Notes: a model not told the origin generated them from the sequence alone. A stretch of 64,000 bases of DNA from Psychrobacter submarinus (GCF_904846685.1 NZ_CAJHBQ010000003.1:1-64000), one strand, 5' to 3'. Numbered from the stretch's first letter, positions 30,806 through 40,647 are shown. Program-made: numbers and translations.

Positions 30806-32680
30806 ATGAGTTTATTACCATTAACCTTTATATTTCCGCTCATTGGCTTTTTGATTTTAGCCTTTATGCGTGACAAATTATCTGAGCAGGCCGCTGGCTT
30901 CGTCGGTGTCGGCAGCATGGCGCTATCGGCGCTTTGTACTTTAGTGGCAAGCTTTAGCTTTTTAACGAGCTATCCTGCTGGCAGTGTTATGCAAATACCG
31001 CTATGGACTTGGTTTCAAGTCGGCGATTTTGCCCCTGGGTTTAGCTTGAGCTTTGATGGCTTAGCGCTGACGATGACAGGCATTATCACGGGCGTCGGCT
31101 TTTTGATTCATCTATTTGCCGCTTGGTACATGAAAGGCGATGCAGGTTTTGCGCGCTTTTTTAGCTATATGAATCTGTTTGTCGCTAGCATGCTTTTGCT
31201 AGTGCTTGCTGATAACTTATTGCTGTTATATCTCGGCTGGGAAGGGGTCGGCATTTGCTCGTACCTTTTAATCGGTTATTACTTCCATGACCGTGCTAAC
31301 GGTCAGGCAGCGATCAAAGCCTTTACCGTGACTCGTATCGGTGATGTATTCTTGGCTTTTGGGCTATTCTTGCTATTCCGCGAGTTTGGCACGCTTAATA
31401 TTCAAGAGATTATCACGCGCGCGCCAGAAATGTTTGATATTAATAATCCAACCATGATACTGACGACCATGATGCTCGTTGGCGGCGCTATGGGTAAATC
31501 AGCGCAGCTGCCATTACATACTTGGCTCGCTGACGCGATGGCAGGTCCGACGCCAGTGTCGGCTCTGATTCACGCCGCAACTATGGTAACCGCTGGCGTT
31601 TATTTAATCGCCCGTATGCATCCGCTGTTTGAGCTGACCCCAGGGATTTTATTGTACTGGGTCGGCGGCGTTGGCGCGTTGACGCTTGTGGTCGCAGGTT
31701 TCTGTGCTTTAGCGCAAACCGATATCAAGCGTATTTTAGCTTATTCGACTATGAGTCAAATCGGCTACATGTTTTTAGCGCTCGGCGTAGGCGCATGGCA
31801 AGGCGCTATCTTCCATTTGATGACGCATGCTTTCTTTAAAGCTTTATTATTCCTATCTTCAGGTGCGGTGATCTTAGCTGTACATCATGAACAAAACATC
31901 TTTAAGATGGGCGGTCTGCGCAAAAAGATACCTTTAGTATTTTGGTGTTACTTGGTAGGCGGCGGCGCTCTAGCAGCTATTCCTTGGGTGACGGTTGGCT
32001 TTTATTCTAAAGAAGCGATTCTTTGGGAGACTTATGCCACCGGTCATCAAGTGCTATTTTATATGGGCGTATTCGGCGCCTTCTTAACGGCACTTTATAC
32101 TTTCCGGATGATTTGGATTGTATTCTTTGGCGAAGAGAAAACCCACGCGCACAAGCTAAAAGGGATTTCTTACTGGCTGCCATTAACCATATTGTTAGTA
32201 CTATCGACTGCCGTTGGTGCTTGGATCACGCCGCCGCTACAAGGGGTGCTGCCAGAGAGCTTTGGCCATCTATTAGAGCTGAGCGGTGAGGCACATGGTA
32301 AGCATACTGCTGAATATATCGCTATGGGTGCGATGCTGTTAGGTTTAATTATAGCGGCGCTGTTGTATGTCGTTGATAAAGGCCGGATGCTCACTAAGTT
32401 CAAGCGCTCGACTATCGGTGGCGGCCTTTATTACTGGTGCTATCACGGTTTAGGCTTCGATGCGTTATTCGATATTATATTTGTAAAACCCTTTTTATTC
32501 ATCGGCCGCTTGTTCAAAGCCGATCCTGTCGATAAAAGCTGGATGGTACTGCCTACGCTGGCCTCAATCGGTAATAAAGTATTTTCCCGGACGCAGACAG
32601 GATCTCTTCGAGGCTACGCGGCAAGCTTTGGCTTGGGCGTAGCGGTATTGCTAGTGCTGGTAATGATGACGGTGGTGTAA
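30806..32680 (+). CDS. nuoL: NADH-quinone oxidoreductase subunit L
   Basis: Largest antiporter-like proton-pumping subunit, at the distal end of the membrane arm, with the long lateral helix at its C terminus. Contains LLLLYLGWEGVGICSYLLIGYYF, PLHTWLADAMAGPTPVSALIHAATMV and the broken-helix Lys/His region THAFFKALLFLSSGAV. Length 624 aa, comparable with 613 in E. coli. ATG five bases after nuoK. Confidence 0.97.
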   Translation: MSLLPLTFIFPLIGFLILAFMRDKLSEQAAGFVGVGSMALSALCTLVASFSFLTSYPAGSVMQIPLWTWFQVGDFAPGFSLSFDGLALTMTGIITGVGFLIHLFAAWYMKGDAGFARFFSYMNLFVASMLLLVLADNLLLLYLGWEGVGICSYLLIGYYFHDRANGQAAIKAFTVTRIGDVFLAFGLFLLFREFGTLNIQEIITRAPEMFDINNPTMILTTMMLVGGAMGKSAQLPLHTWLADAMAGPTPVSALIHAATMVTAGVYLIARMHPLFELTPGILLYWVGGVGALTLVVAGFCALAQTDIKRILAYSTMSQIGYMFLALGVGAWQGAIFHLMTHAFFKALLFLSSGAVILAVHHEQNIFKMGGLRKKIPLVFWCYLVGGGALAAIPWVTVGFYSKEAILWETYATGHQVLFYMGVFGAFLTALYTFRMIWIVFFGEEKTHAHKLKGISYWLPLTILLVLSTAVGAWITPPLQGVLPESFGHLLELSGEAHGKHTAEYIAMGAMLLGLIIAALLYVVDKGRMLTKFKRSTIGGGLYYWCYHGLGFDALFDIIFVKPFLFIGRLFKADPVDKSWMVLPTLASIGNKVFSRTQTGSLRGYAASFGLGVAVLLVLVMMTVV

Positions 32681-32681
32681 G

Positions 32682-34310
32682 ATGATAGAGTTACAACAAA
32701 CGTGGATGCTACCAGCATTGATTGCAATTCCGTTTATAGCGGGGTTGTTATGTTGGTTGGTTGAGCGCTTCAATAAGCGCCTGCCGCGCTGGATTGCTTT
32801 GTTCGGCATGATACTGACTTTCGTTTTGTCGTTAGTACTATGGCATTACGGTGATTTTAGCGGCATGAGTAAGCAGGTCATTGCGCCGCAGTCGGCTGTA
32901 CCTTGGGTCGCTGAATTCAGTGTGCCTTGGATACCCGCTATGGGCATCAGCTTCCATCTAGCGATGGATGGTATGTCACTATTGATGGTGGCTTTGACTG
33001 GGTTTTTGGGCGTGGCAGCGGTAGCTTGTTCGTGGAATGAGATTCAGCGCCGAGTTGGGTTTTTTCATCTCAACTTGCTATGGAGTCTAGGCGGCGTCAT
33101 CGGGGTGTTTTTAGCCATTGATCTGTTCTTATTCTTCTTCTTTTGGGAGATGATGCTGGTTCCTATCTACTTCTTGATCGCACTTTGGGGTCATGATGTG
33201 GTCGGTGGTAAGACCAAAGAATACGCCGCAACAAAATTCTTTATTTATACCCAAGCCTCAGGGCTTATCATGCTGATCGGTATTTTGCTGCTGGTTATTT
33301 TTAACCGTGCGCAAACAGGTGTTGTTAGCTTTAACTATAATGACCTGCTCGGCACCTCGCTTGGTGGCTGGGAATATCCGATTATGCTGTGCTTCTTTAT
33401 CGGTTTTGCCGTGAAATTGCCGATTTTACCGTTTCATGGCTGGTTACCTGACGCGCATGCGCAGGCACCGACGGCAGGTTCTGTTGATTTGGCTGGGGTA
33501 CTGATTAAGACGGCCGCTTATGGTTTGATACGCTTTGTGTTGCCGCTATTTCCAGCTGCCTCGCAAGAGTTTGCGCCTATTGCGTTGACGCTTGGCGCTA
33601 TTGGTATCTTTTACGGCGCTTGGCTTGCCTTCATGCAGACCGATATGAAGCGACTACTGGCCTATACCAGTATCTCGCATATGGGCTTTATTGTCCTAGC
33701 GATTTATGCTGGTACTTTGCTCAGCTTACAAGGCTTAATGATACAGATGCTCGCACATGGGCTTAGCTCAGCGGCGTTATTTATTATGGCAGGTCAGCTC
33801 TATGAGCGTTTGCATACCCGCGACATCACATTGATGGGCGGTATGTGGGGGCAGTTCCGCTATTATGCACCGATGCTGATGTTCTTTTGTGCTGCGCTAC
33901 TTGGTATCCCAGGTACTGGTAACTTCATTGGCGAGTTCATGATTTTATTTGGCACTTTCGCTCAGTATCCTGTATTCGTCGTACTGGCGACCTTTAGCTT
34001 AGTGTTAGCAGGCCTATATTCACTGATTCTGGTTTACCGTACTTTATTTGGTGTGAATAATGCTAAAGAAGTTGCGTTAGAACATACTAAGGCACATGGC
34101 CTGCCTGAGCGTCCACTAAAGGATCTAGGCAAGCGTGAGATTACCTTGCTGCTGACCTTAGCGGCCGGTCTAGTTTGGCTCGGACTGTACCCACAACCAG
34201 TGTTAGATACTTCTAGCCATGCGATGCAGTGGATCAATAATGCCTATATTTATAGCGAAGTCACTCAAGTGGACGCATCGAGTTTGCTTGATGCAATGGA
34301 GGCACGTTAA
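32682..34310 (+). CDS. nuoM: NADH-quinone oxidoreductase subunit M
   Basis: Second antiporter-like proton-translocating subunit. Family marks: FFFFWEMMLVPIYFLIALWG with the key Glu, LPFHGWLPDAHAQAPTAGSVDLAGVLIKTAAYG, and LAYTSISHMGF. Length 542 aa against 509 in E. coli. Begins two bases after nuoL ends. Confidence 0.97.
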   Translation: MIELQQTWMLPALIAIPFIAGLLCWLVERFNKRLPRWIALFGMILTFVLSLVLWHYGDFSGMSKQVIAPQSAVPWVAEFSVPWIPAMGISFHLAMDGMSLLMVALTGFLGVAAVACSWNEIQRRVGFFHLNLLWSLGGVIGVFLAIDLFLFFFFWEMMLVPIYFLIALWGHDVVGGKTKEYAATKFFIYTQASGLIMLIGILLLVIFNRAQTGVVSFNYNDLLGTSLGGWEYPIMLCFFIGFAVKLPILPFHGWLPDAHAQAPTAGSVDLAGVLIKTAAYGLIRFVLPLFPAASQEFAPIALTLGAIGIFYGAWLAFMQTDMKRLLAYTSISHMGFIVLAIYAGTLLSLQGLMIQMLAHGLSSAALFIMAGQLYERLHTRDITLMGGMWGQFRYYAPMLMFFCAALLGIPGTGNFIGEFMILFGTFAQYPVFVVLATFSLVLAGLYSLILVYRTLFGVNNAKEVALEHTKAHGLPERPLKDLGKREITLLLTLAAGLVWLGLYPQPVLDTSSHAMQWINNAYIYSEVTQVDASSLLDAMEAR

Positions 34311-34313
34311 GTC

Positions 34314-35792
34314 ATGACTGATATTACGATGAATGATTTGATGGGGCTGATGCCTTACGCACCGATTCTTATCATAGTGATTACCGTTATCTTGACGATG
34401 ATTGCGATCACTATTAAACGCTCACATTTTATTACCGGTACGATTACCGTCATAGGTCTGAACTTAGCTTTGTTTACTTTGCTCGGTCAGATGACTGGTA
34501 TGGTAAGCTCTGGCACGCTGATGCCTTTGGCTGAGCAGCTGTTTGTCATTGATAATTTTGCCCAGTTCAATATGGTGGTCATTCTTATCTGTGCGCTCGC
34601 TTGCTGCACTTTGTCCTATGCTTATCTTGCTAACCTACAAGATAATAAAGAAGAGCTGTACCTGCTGATTCTCATCTCTACAGTCGGGGCGCTACTGATG
34701 GTCTGTGCTCAGCACATGGCCGCGTTCTTTATCAGCTTAGAGCTATTATCAGTGCCTTTATATGGTTTGCTTGCTTATACTTTTTCGCGCAACCAATCCT
34801 TGGAGTCAGGGCTTAAGTATCTGGTACTGTCAGCGACGGCCTCTGCCACCTTACTGATGGGTATGGCCTTTATCTATGCGCAAGTGGGCGCTTTAGGGTT
34901 TAAGCAGATTAGCGTTGTGCTCGTTAACGCCTATGACTCACCTTTGGTAATCTTGGGCGCGGCGATGATGATGTTCGGCATCGCGTTCAAATTATCTGCA
35001 GCACCGTTTCATATGTGGACGCCTGATGTCTATGAAGGGGGACCTGCGCCAATTGCCACTTATCTAGCCTCAGTATCAAAAGTGGCGATGATGGCATTGG
35101 CCGTGCGTTTCTTACTCGATACCGCGCTACTAGCGTTGCCTTCAGTACAGATGCTCCTCATGGTAATGGCGACTTTATCTATTCTGATCGGCAACATGCT
35201 TGCTCTGCGTCAAAGTAATCTCAAGCGCTTATTGGGCTACTCTTCTATTGCGCATATGGGCTATGTGCTGATTGTCGTCGTCAGTATTGGCGCCGCTGCT
35301 GATAGTGTTTCGAGCATGTATATGGCAGTATATGCCTTTACCTCGATCGGTGCTTTTGGGGTAGTGACGCTAATGTCTAGCCCATATCGGCTTTCAGGTG
35401 AAGCGGACAAGCTGGTGTATTATCAAGGTCTATTCTGGCGTCGTCCGGTACTGACTGCGGTTATGACCATTATGATGCTATCGCTTGCGGGTATTCCGCT
35501 GACGGCAGGCTTCATTACTAAGCTGTTCGCCATCTTAGCGGCGGTACAAGGCGCGCAGTGGTTCTTAGCGGCGTTGATTATCTTAGGTAGCGCTATTGGC
35601 CTGTTCTACTATCTACGCGTGATGCTGACTTTGTTCAAACGTCCAAAAGCTTACGTTGAATTTGATGTTGTCGGTCATTGGGGCATGCGTATGGGTGGTC
35701 TGATGGTAATCGCTGTGACGGTTCTTATTATCGGCTTTGGTATCTTACCGAACAATATGATTGAGTGGGCAGCACTTGCACGTATTTGGTAA
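34314..35792 (+). CDS. nuoN: NADH-quinone oxidoreductase subunit N
   Basis: Third antiporter-like subunit and last gene of the operon. Contains FFISLELLSVPLYGLLAY with the conserved Glu, APFHMWTPDVYEGGPAPIATYLASVSKVA and LLGYSSIAHMGYVL. Length 492 aa, near the 485 aa of E. coli NuoN. Three bases after nuoM, followed by a clear terminator. Confidence 0.97.
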   Translation: MTDITMNDLMGLMPYAPILIIVITVILTMIAITIKRSHFITGTITVIGLNLALFTLLGQMTGMVSSGTLMPLAEQLFVIDNFAQFNMVVILICALACCTLSYAYLANLQDNKEELYLLILISTVGALLMVCAQHMAAFFISLELLSVPLYGLLAYTFSRNQSLESGLKYLVLSATASATLLMGMAFIYAQVGALGFKQISVVLVNAYDSPLVILGAAMMMFGIAFKLSAAPFHMWTPDVYEGGPAPIATYLASVSKVAMMALAVRFLLDTALLALPSVQMLLMVMATLSILIGNMLALRQSNLKRLLGYSSIAHMGYVLIVVVSIGAAADSVSSMYMAVYAFTSIGAFGVVTLMSSPYRLSGEADKLVYYQGLFWRRPVLTAVMTIMMLSLAGIPLTAGFITKLFAILAAVQGAQWFLAALIILGSAIGLFYYLRVMLTLFKRPKAYVEFDVVGHWGMRMGGLMVIAVTVLIIGFGILPNNMIEWAALARIW

Positions 35793-35826
35793 CATGAAAC
35801 GAGAAGTCATTTAATTAATAAATAAA

Positions 35827-35850
35827 GGTTAGCGCAGGCTAGCCTTTTTT
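35827..35850 (+). terminator. rho-independent terminator of the nuo operon
   Basis: GGTTAGC-GCAG-GCTAGCC stem (one G-U pair) then TTTTTT, 35 bp after the nuoN stop. Confidence 0.9.
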
Positions 35851-36135
35851 GTGACTATTTAAAACCTAAAACTCGAAGATATAAATTGTGAACTTGAATA
35901 TGAGTCTTAGCGCCATAATGTATAACAGTGACAACAGCTTTAGCAAAACCTCATGGATAGATATTTATATCGTTAATCCAAAATTAAAAGAGTACAGCTT
36001 TAGTAGCGTGCTACTGGTATAAATTTTCCTTGCGTGCTGTATTCACATTACAAGTTCTGAGAAATTGACAACAATAAATTAATAACAATATTAAATCGAT
36101 AGCCATATTAATCTATAACGATAAGTGATTTTATT
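35851..36135. other. intergenic region between nuoN terminator and fpr
   Basis: No gene. At about 36007-36037 it holds a piece of a dispersed repeat, CTACTGGTATAAATTTT followed by CTTGCGTGCTG, that is nearly identical to the left inner arm of the mobile element at 62831-62969. The rest is AT-rich and may contain the fpr promoter. Confidence 0.5.
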
Positions 36136-36957
36136 ATGAGCGCTAATATTCAAAAAGTAACAGTACTAAGTAAAACCACTTGGACGCCTAATCTATTTAG
36201 TTTTACCGTGACGCGCCCGGATAGCTTTAAGTTTACTGCCGGTCAGTTCGTGCGTTTAGGGGTCAATCCTAGCAAGCTTAACTATCATCAGCAGCAATCA
36301 AGTGAGGGCGCTGATGAGGTGCCCAATGAAGATATCTTTCGCGCTTATTCTATCGTCTCATCTCCCTTCGATGAGGTATTAGAGTTTTTCTCTATTGTCA
36401 TCGAAGACGGCGCTTTCACCTCCGAGCTGCAGCATTTGCAAGTCGGCGATGAGCTGCTACTCAATACCATGCCTTTTGGGTTTTTAACGCTAGCGCGCTA
36501 TCAAAAACCGCTACCAAAAGACTTATGGTTACTAGCGACTGGTACGGGCCTTGCGCCATTTTTATCGATGCTGCAAGACCTACAAACGTGGCAAGACTAT
36601 GAGCATATCGTACTCGCCTATAGCGCGCGCAGTGAAGAGGAGCTGGCGTACGTTGAGCTGATTAACCGTTTGCAGTCCGATTTTGGTGAGCTAGTGGATG
36701 ATCCTGCTAAGCTGATATTTGTGCCGATTGTCACCCGTGAGCCGGTGGCAGGCGCATTGAGCGAGCGTTTGCCTAAGCTGCTAGTAGACGGTAGCTTGCA
36801 AAAGCAAGCCGGTATCGAACTTGATATCGACAACGCCCATGTCATGCTTTGCGGTAACCCTGATATGGTCGAAGACACCAAAGAGACTTTAAAGTCCTTA
36901 GGTATGGTGATGAATCGCCGCGGTGAAGGTAATATTGCCGTAGAGAACTACTGGTAA
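36136..36957 (+). CDS. fpr: ferredoxin/flavodoxin-NADP+ reductase
   Basis: FAD enzyme exchanging electrons between NADPH and ferredoxin or flavodoxin, used in oxidative-stress and Fe-S metabolism. FAD-binding RAYSIVSSP near residue 74 and GAFTSEL near 95; NADP-binding ATGTGLAPFLSML near 133; CGNPDMVEDT near 238; and the family C-terminus ending in an aromatic (VENYW). Length 273 aa, with an insertion between residues 48 and 70 that explains the excess over 248-259 aa relatives. Monocistronic, with a strong terminator behind it. Confidence 0.93.
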   Translation: MSANIQKVTVLSKTTWTPNLFSFTVTRPDSFKFTAGQFVRLGVNPSKLNYHQQQSSEGADEVPNEDIFRAYSIVSSPFDEVLEFFSIVIEDGAFTSELQHLQVGDELLLNTMPFGFLTLARYQKPLPKDLWLLATGTGLAPFLSMLQDLQTWQDYEHIVLAYSARSEEELAYVELINRLQSDFGELVDDPAKLIFVPIVTREPVAGALSERLPKLLVDGSLQKQAGIELDIDNAHVMLCGNPDMVEDTKETLKSLGMVMNRRGEGNIAVENYW

Positions 36958-36976
36958 GCCAAATAGCTCAGTCCAT

Positions 36977-37020
36977 AATGAAAAGCCCCATCCTAAATAT
37001 TTAGAGTGGGGCTTTTCATT
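36977..37020. terminator. bidirectional terminator between fpr and the convergent unknown gene
   Basis: Perfect 14-bp inverted repeat: AATGAAAAGCCCCA (36977-36990) and TGGGGCTTTTCATT (37007-37020). T-runs occur on both strands, so it can serve fpr on plus and the gene at 37069 on minus. Confidence 0.9.
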
Positions 37021-37068
37021 GTGAGACGAGATGTTCTTGTCATTATAAGACAATGGATGTTCTTGCTC

Positions 37069-37854
37069 TTACTCTTGACTGGGTTCGGTCGCATCATCTA
37101 CCGGATTGATAGGCCCTTGCATCAATTCAGGCTCATCATCGACTTTGTCTTTTTCGCTAATAATATCGTCGCCATTACTACCTAATAAGTCGCGGTAGTT
37201 GACTTGAGCTTTGAGAACCAATTGCTCTTCTTCAACTTCACCATAGTTGACTTGCACCTTATGCAAGGCGCTCATTATTTTCTTATTCTTCTTTAACCAG
37301 CGATGAATATCTAAATAGATAATCTCGTCTTTAGGCCGGGCAATATTGATATAAGATAAAATAAAGCCTAAAGGGTCTTTTTTTAGTACGCTATGATAAA
37401 ACCAAATAAACAGCTTGATACCTTGGCGCTTAATAAAAGAATCGCAGCGCAGGTTGAGCACATCAGTATAAGTCTGCTGACCAAAAACAAAGCGTTGGAC
37501 ATTGCGATCAAGCTGCACATGCACTAGGCTGAAGTTACTGGCGACCTCCGCATAGATACCGGCGACATCGATGGTGCAGAACAGGCGAAACCAGTTATCA
37601 TGCAGCTCGACTCGCAGCTCCAAAATGGCTTTTACATTATCGGTGACAAATTTTTGTAGAGCGTCGTTGACGTACTTTTGGGCGACTGGTAGTGGGATCT
37701 CATCTTCTAACTTATCAGAAGTTTTGCCATATAGCTTTTTTATCGCAGAGGCCAGGCTATCCCAGCCCTCATGAAAGGACTGGTTAAAACGCTCTCCTAT
37801 AGCATCAGCGAAATCATAAAAGTCATCAAAGTTGCTAGAATCAGTCAAACTCAT
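37069..37854 (-). CDS. conserved-looking protein of unknown function
   Basis: Not recognised. The ATG at 37854 is chosen for the AAGGA just upstream, giving 261 aa. It is soluble, with no signal peptide. The N-terminal ~30 residues are aromatic/acidic (SSNFDDFYDFADAIGERF), residues 70-200 look like a mixed alpha/beta domain with many aromatics (ELHDNWFRLFCTIDVAGIYAEV; FIWFYHSVLKKDPLGF), and the last 40 are acidic and disordered. Codon use matches neighbours, so it is probably a genuine resident gene. It is convergent with fpr and divergent from the TonB-like gene. Confidence 0.7.
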   Translation of the reverse strand: MSLTDSSNFDDFYDFADAIGERFNQSFHEGWDSLASAIKKLYGKTSDKLEDEIPLPVAQKYVNDALQKFVTDNVKAILELRVELHDNWFRLFCTIDVAGIYAEVASNFSLVHVQLDRNVQRFVFGQQTYTDVLNLRCDSFIKRQGIKLFIWFYHSVLKKDPLGFILSYINIARPKDEIIYLDIHRWLKKNKKIMSALHKVQVNYGEVEEEQLVLKAQVNYRDLLGSNGDDIISEKDKVDDEPELMQGPINPVDDATEPSQE

Positions 37855-38156
37855 TATCCTTGTAATCATCATTATAAAACAGGCGACAAAACGAGCTATA
37901 ACATAGCCAATAAAAGCCAGTATATAGCAAAAGCATTAGGCAAAAAACGCATGGGTGTTCATTTTAGCAAATAACGCTGACAAGCGTTTTTAAAACTATA
38001 CATTATCAGTCATTGTCGTCCGGCTCGACATAAACGAAAGCTAAGCTTGCGTTAAATCAGCAATAAACATTTGCTTGACGCTCGTGTTATCATAGCGCAG
38101 TTATTTTTATACCTTTATTCGGTCATCAGATTCATTGATTTCAGCTGAGAGCTGCC

Positions 38157-39044
38157 GTGGCGCATATCAAAGATTCACAAAGTTATCATTTCTCAAGCCA
38201 AGCGCCTACTCGCAGCTTTAGTATGCCAGTAGCGATTATTATCGCGCTTGGCGTGCATGTGCTGCTTATCTTCGGCATTAGCTTCTCGATGGGCAGTCAT
38301 CCTGCCGCTATGATACAAGATGTGGCAAAAGCGCTCACTGATAACATGCAGCCAAACGAAGATGCCTATTATATCGCTAATGCTTCGCAGATAGGCGGCG
38401 GCACTGTAGATGAGCAGATTCGGCAAGAAAGCGCGCAAACCAGTCCGCTCGCAGCTGAGCAAATCAGTGAAACCCAAGATGTCATCAATTTGCAGCAGCA
38501 AGTGCGACAACAGCAGTATCAAGAAAGCTATTTGCGCACCACTTTAAGCTGGCGGCAAGCGAGTGACAATACTGATAACGACGAGCAGCAAGCAAAAGAC
38601 GATGTTAGGGCGCAAGAGGCGCGCCTGCGTAAACAGATCGCCACGCTTGAGGCGCAGCTATCTCAGCGTCAGCAAGTTTATGCCACTAAGTCAAAAGTCG
38701 TCACCCTCGATAGCAACTCTACTACGCGCGGCGCGGCGGCGGATTATATAGAGACTTTTCGCGATCATGTCGAGCGCGTGGGTAATTTGTATTATCCAAG
38801 ACAGGCGCGAGTACAAGGCATCACCGGTGAAGTGCGCTTGATGGTCATCATCAGTAATGATGGTAATATCAAAGCCATCCGTCTGCTTGAAAGCTCAAAT
38901 TCCAATATTTTGGATGAAGCGGCGAAGCAGTCGGTGCGTAAGGCCGCGCCTTTTGGCAAGTTCACCGAAGATATGAGTGATATCGTTGAGCTCAGACTCA
39001 TTCGTACTTATCGTTATAGTGATAAAATTGAGGTCACTTACTAA
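38157..39044 (+). CDS. TonB-family energy transducer-like protein
   Basis: Single N-terminal membrane anchor (about residues 24-43), then a periplasmic stalk rich in Gln/Glu/Arg with coiled-coil character (about 105-185), and a C-terminal TonB-type domain (about 200-290) with YPRQARVQGITGEVRLMVIIS and a VRKAAPFGKF segment. Unlike classical TonB there is no Pro-Lys/Pro-Glu spacer, and no exbB/exbD is adjacent. The start is a GTG preceded by GAGAG; no ATG is suitable. Could serve TonB-dependent transport or be a structural relative such as the TolA/YbgF-type periplasmic proteins. MscS follows 51 bp downstream and may share its transcript. Confidence 0.75.
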   Translation: MAHIKDSQSYHFSSQAPTRSFSMPVAIIIALGVHVLLIFGISFSMGSHPAAMIQDVAKALTDNMQPNEDAYYIANASQIGGGTVDEQIRQESAQTSPLAAEQISETQDVINLQQQVRQQQYQESYLRTTLSWRQASDNTDNDEQQAKDDVRAQEARLRKQIATLEAQLSQRQQVYATKSKVVTLDSNSTTRGAAADYIETFRDHVERVGNLYYPRQARVQGITGEVRLMVIISNDGNIKAIRLLESSNSNILDEAAKQSVRKAAPFGKFTEDMSDIVELRLIRTYRYSDKIEVTY

Positions 39045-39095
39045 GCGTCCTTATTATCAATATTCATCGGCAAAATTATAAAGAGTAGGATCATT

Positions 39096-39974
39096 ATGGA
39101 GTTTTTAGGATTTACGGTTGACGTTGCGACATTGACCAGTAGTGCCATCGCTTTGATATTCAAAGTGGCTTTTGCGATACTCATTTTTGTCATTGGCCGC
39201 TGGCTTGCCAAAAAACTAGTCACCTTTGCCAATCGTCTGATGGTGCGTGGCCACTTAGAAACAACAGCGGCTAATTTTTTGAGTCGACTGTTATATGGCA
39301 TTTTATTGGTCGTTATCGTTTTAGCCGCGCTAAACCAAGTCGGCGTTCATACCACCTCGGTCGTTGCTATTTTAGGCGGCGCAGCCGTTGCTATTGGTCT
39401 GGCCTTAAAAGATCAGCTCTCAAACTTCGCGGCGGGTATTATTATCGTCACTTTTAAGCCCTTCATTAAAGGCGATTATGTGCAGATCAGTGGCTATACT
39501 GGTACGGTGGCGGAAATTACGTTAGTCAATACTCATATGACTACGATTAATAATCATGACATCATTATTCCTAATAGCGATATCACCACCTCCGCGGTGA
39601 CGAACTACACCGCGCTGCCCAATCGCCGTGTCGATATCACTATTGGGGTAGGCTATGATGCCAATATCAAGACCGCTAAGGAGCTAATCTTGAGATTAGC
39701 CAAAGAAAACCCAGTCGCCTTCAGTGATCCTGAGCCTATCGTACGAGTGACGAACTTAGGAGACAACTCAGTCGATCTAACGCTAAACGTCTGGACCACT
39801 AATGATGACTGGTGGGCGATGCAGTGCGACTTACTTGAGCGGTTCAAAGAAGTGTTTGATAGCGAGAAGATTGAGATACCGTTCCCGCAGCGCAGTGTAC
39901 ATATTAAAGGTCTCGATCAGATGATGAATAATATGGATCAATCGCAAAAGCTGCCAATAGATAAACAATCATAA
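39096..39974 (+). CDS. mscS: small-conductance mechanosensitive channel (MscS family)
   Basis: Inner-membrane osmotic safety valve. Three transmembrane helices, the third being the glycine/alanine-packed pore helix VVAILGGAAVAIGLALKDQLSNFAAG, then the beta domain with FKPFIKGDYVQISGYTGTVAEITLVNT and the C-terminal alpha/beta vestibule ending RSVHIKGL. Length 292 aa, close to E. coli MscS (286). Convergent with ybeY, with only 21 bp between stops. Confidence 0.94.
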   Translation: MEFLGFTVDVATLTSSAIALIFKVAFAILIFVIGRWLAKKLVTFANRLMVRGHLETTAANFLSRLLYGILLVVIVLAALNQVGVHTTSVVAILGGAAVAIGLALKDQLSNFAAGIIIVTFKPFIKGDYVQISGYTGTVAEITLVNTHMTTINNHDIIIPNSDITTSAVTNYTALPNRRVDITIGVGYDANIKTAKELILRLAKENPVAFSDPEPIVRVTNLGDNSVDLTLNVWTTNDDWWAMQCDLLERFKEVFDSEKIEIPFPQRSVHIKGLDQMMNNMDQSQKLPIDKQS

Positions 39975-39995
39975 AGAGTTTATCGGTTTTAGATA

Positions 39996-40550
39996 TTAAG
40001 CCAAATAGGGGTTAGGCAAATCAAGTCGGGCTAAGATAGCAATCTCAAACTGCTCCATCTCGTCTTGCTCCGCCTGCCCAAGCTCATGATCGAAGCCTAG
40101 CAGATGCAGTACGCCATGAATGATTAAGTGGCTGATGTGCTGCGCTAGGCTTTTATTTTGCTCGCTTGCTTCTCGCACGAGCACCTCATGACATATAATC
40201 AGCTCGCCTAACGGTAGCGCTGGCATTAGATCCATAACGCTGGCGGGCAGCTCGCTTGGATAAGAGAGAATATTGGTCGCATAGTCTTTACCGCGCGCCT
40301 CTAAATTCAATGCGTTTCCTTCAACCATATCAGTAATATAGATATCTAAAGCTTTGGGTTTGCTCTGCCACAATGCAGCATCGATATCTGCAAAGTAGGG
40401 CAGAGTTAAACCGTCTTTAACACGCTCGTCGATATAAGTTAAAGCTTTTGACAGTATATTCTGTAGTACTTCTGCGCGGTAAAACTCATCGATTAAATGA
40501 TCATTAATAGTATCAATAGCACTGATGTCTATGTCATTGAGATAAGTCAT
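39996..40550 (-). CDS. ybeY: endoribonuclease YbeY (rRNA maturation and quality control)
   Basis: Zinc-dependent single-strand endoribonuclease for 16S rRNA 3' maturation and 70S quality control. The zinc motif is clear: HGVLHLLGFDHELGQAEQDEM, the HGxxHLxGxDH family signature, near residues 143-153. TNILSYPSE is also typical. Length 184 aa; an N-terminal ~20 residues are extra. Downstream of the PhoH-type ATPase on the same strand, the standard ybeZ-ybeY pair. Confidence 0.94.
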   Translation of the reverse strand: MTYLNDIDISAIDTINDHLIDEFYRAEVLQNILSKALTYIDERVKDGLTLPYFADIDAALWQSKPKALDIYITDMVEGNALNLEARGKDYATNILSYPSELPASVMDLMPALPLGELIICHEVLVREASEQNKSLAQHISHLIIHGVLHLLGFDHELGQAEQDEMEQFEIAILARLDLPNPYLA

Positions 40551-40615
40551 CTGTTTTGCCTTATTTTAAAATTCTCTTTGCTAAGCGTTTGTGGGCATAA
40601 AGACCAGATTAAATA

Positions 40616-40647
40616 TAAAAAACCAGACTATTAATAATAATCTGGTT
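40616..40647 (-). terminator. terminator-like hairpin between the PhoH-type gene and ybeY
   Basis: On the minus strand AACCAGA ... TCTGGTT followed by a T-run (A-run at 40616-40622). It lies between the stop of the ATPase gene and the start of ybeY, so it could separate or attenuate the two genes. Confidence 0.55.
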
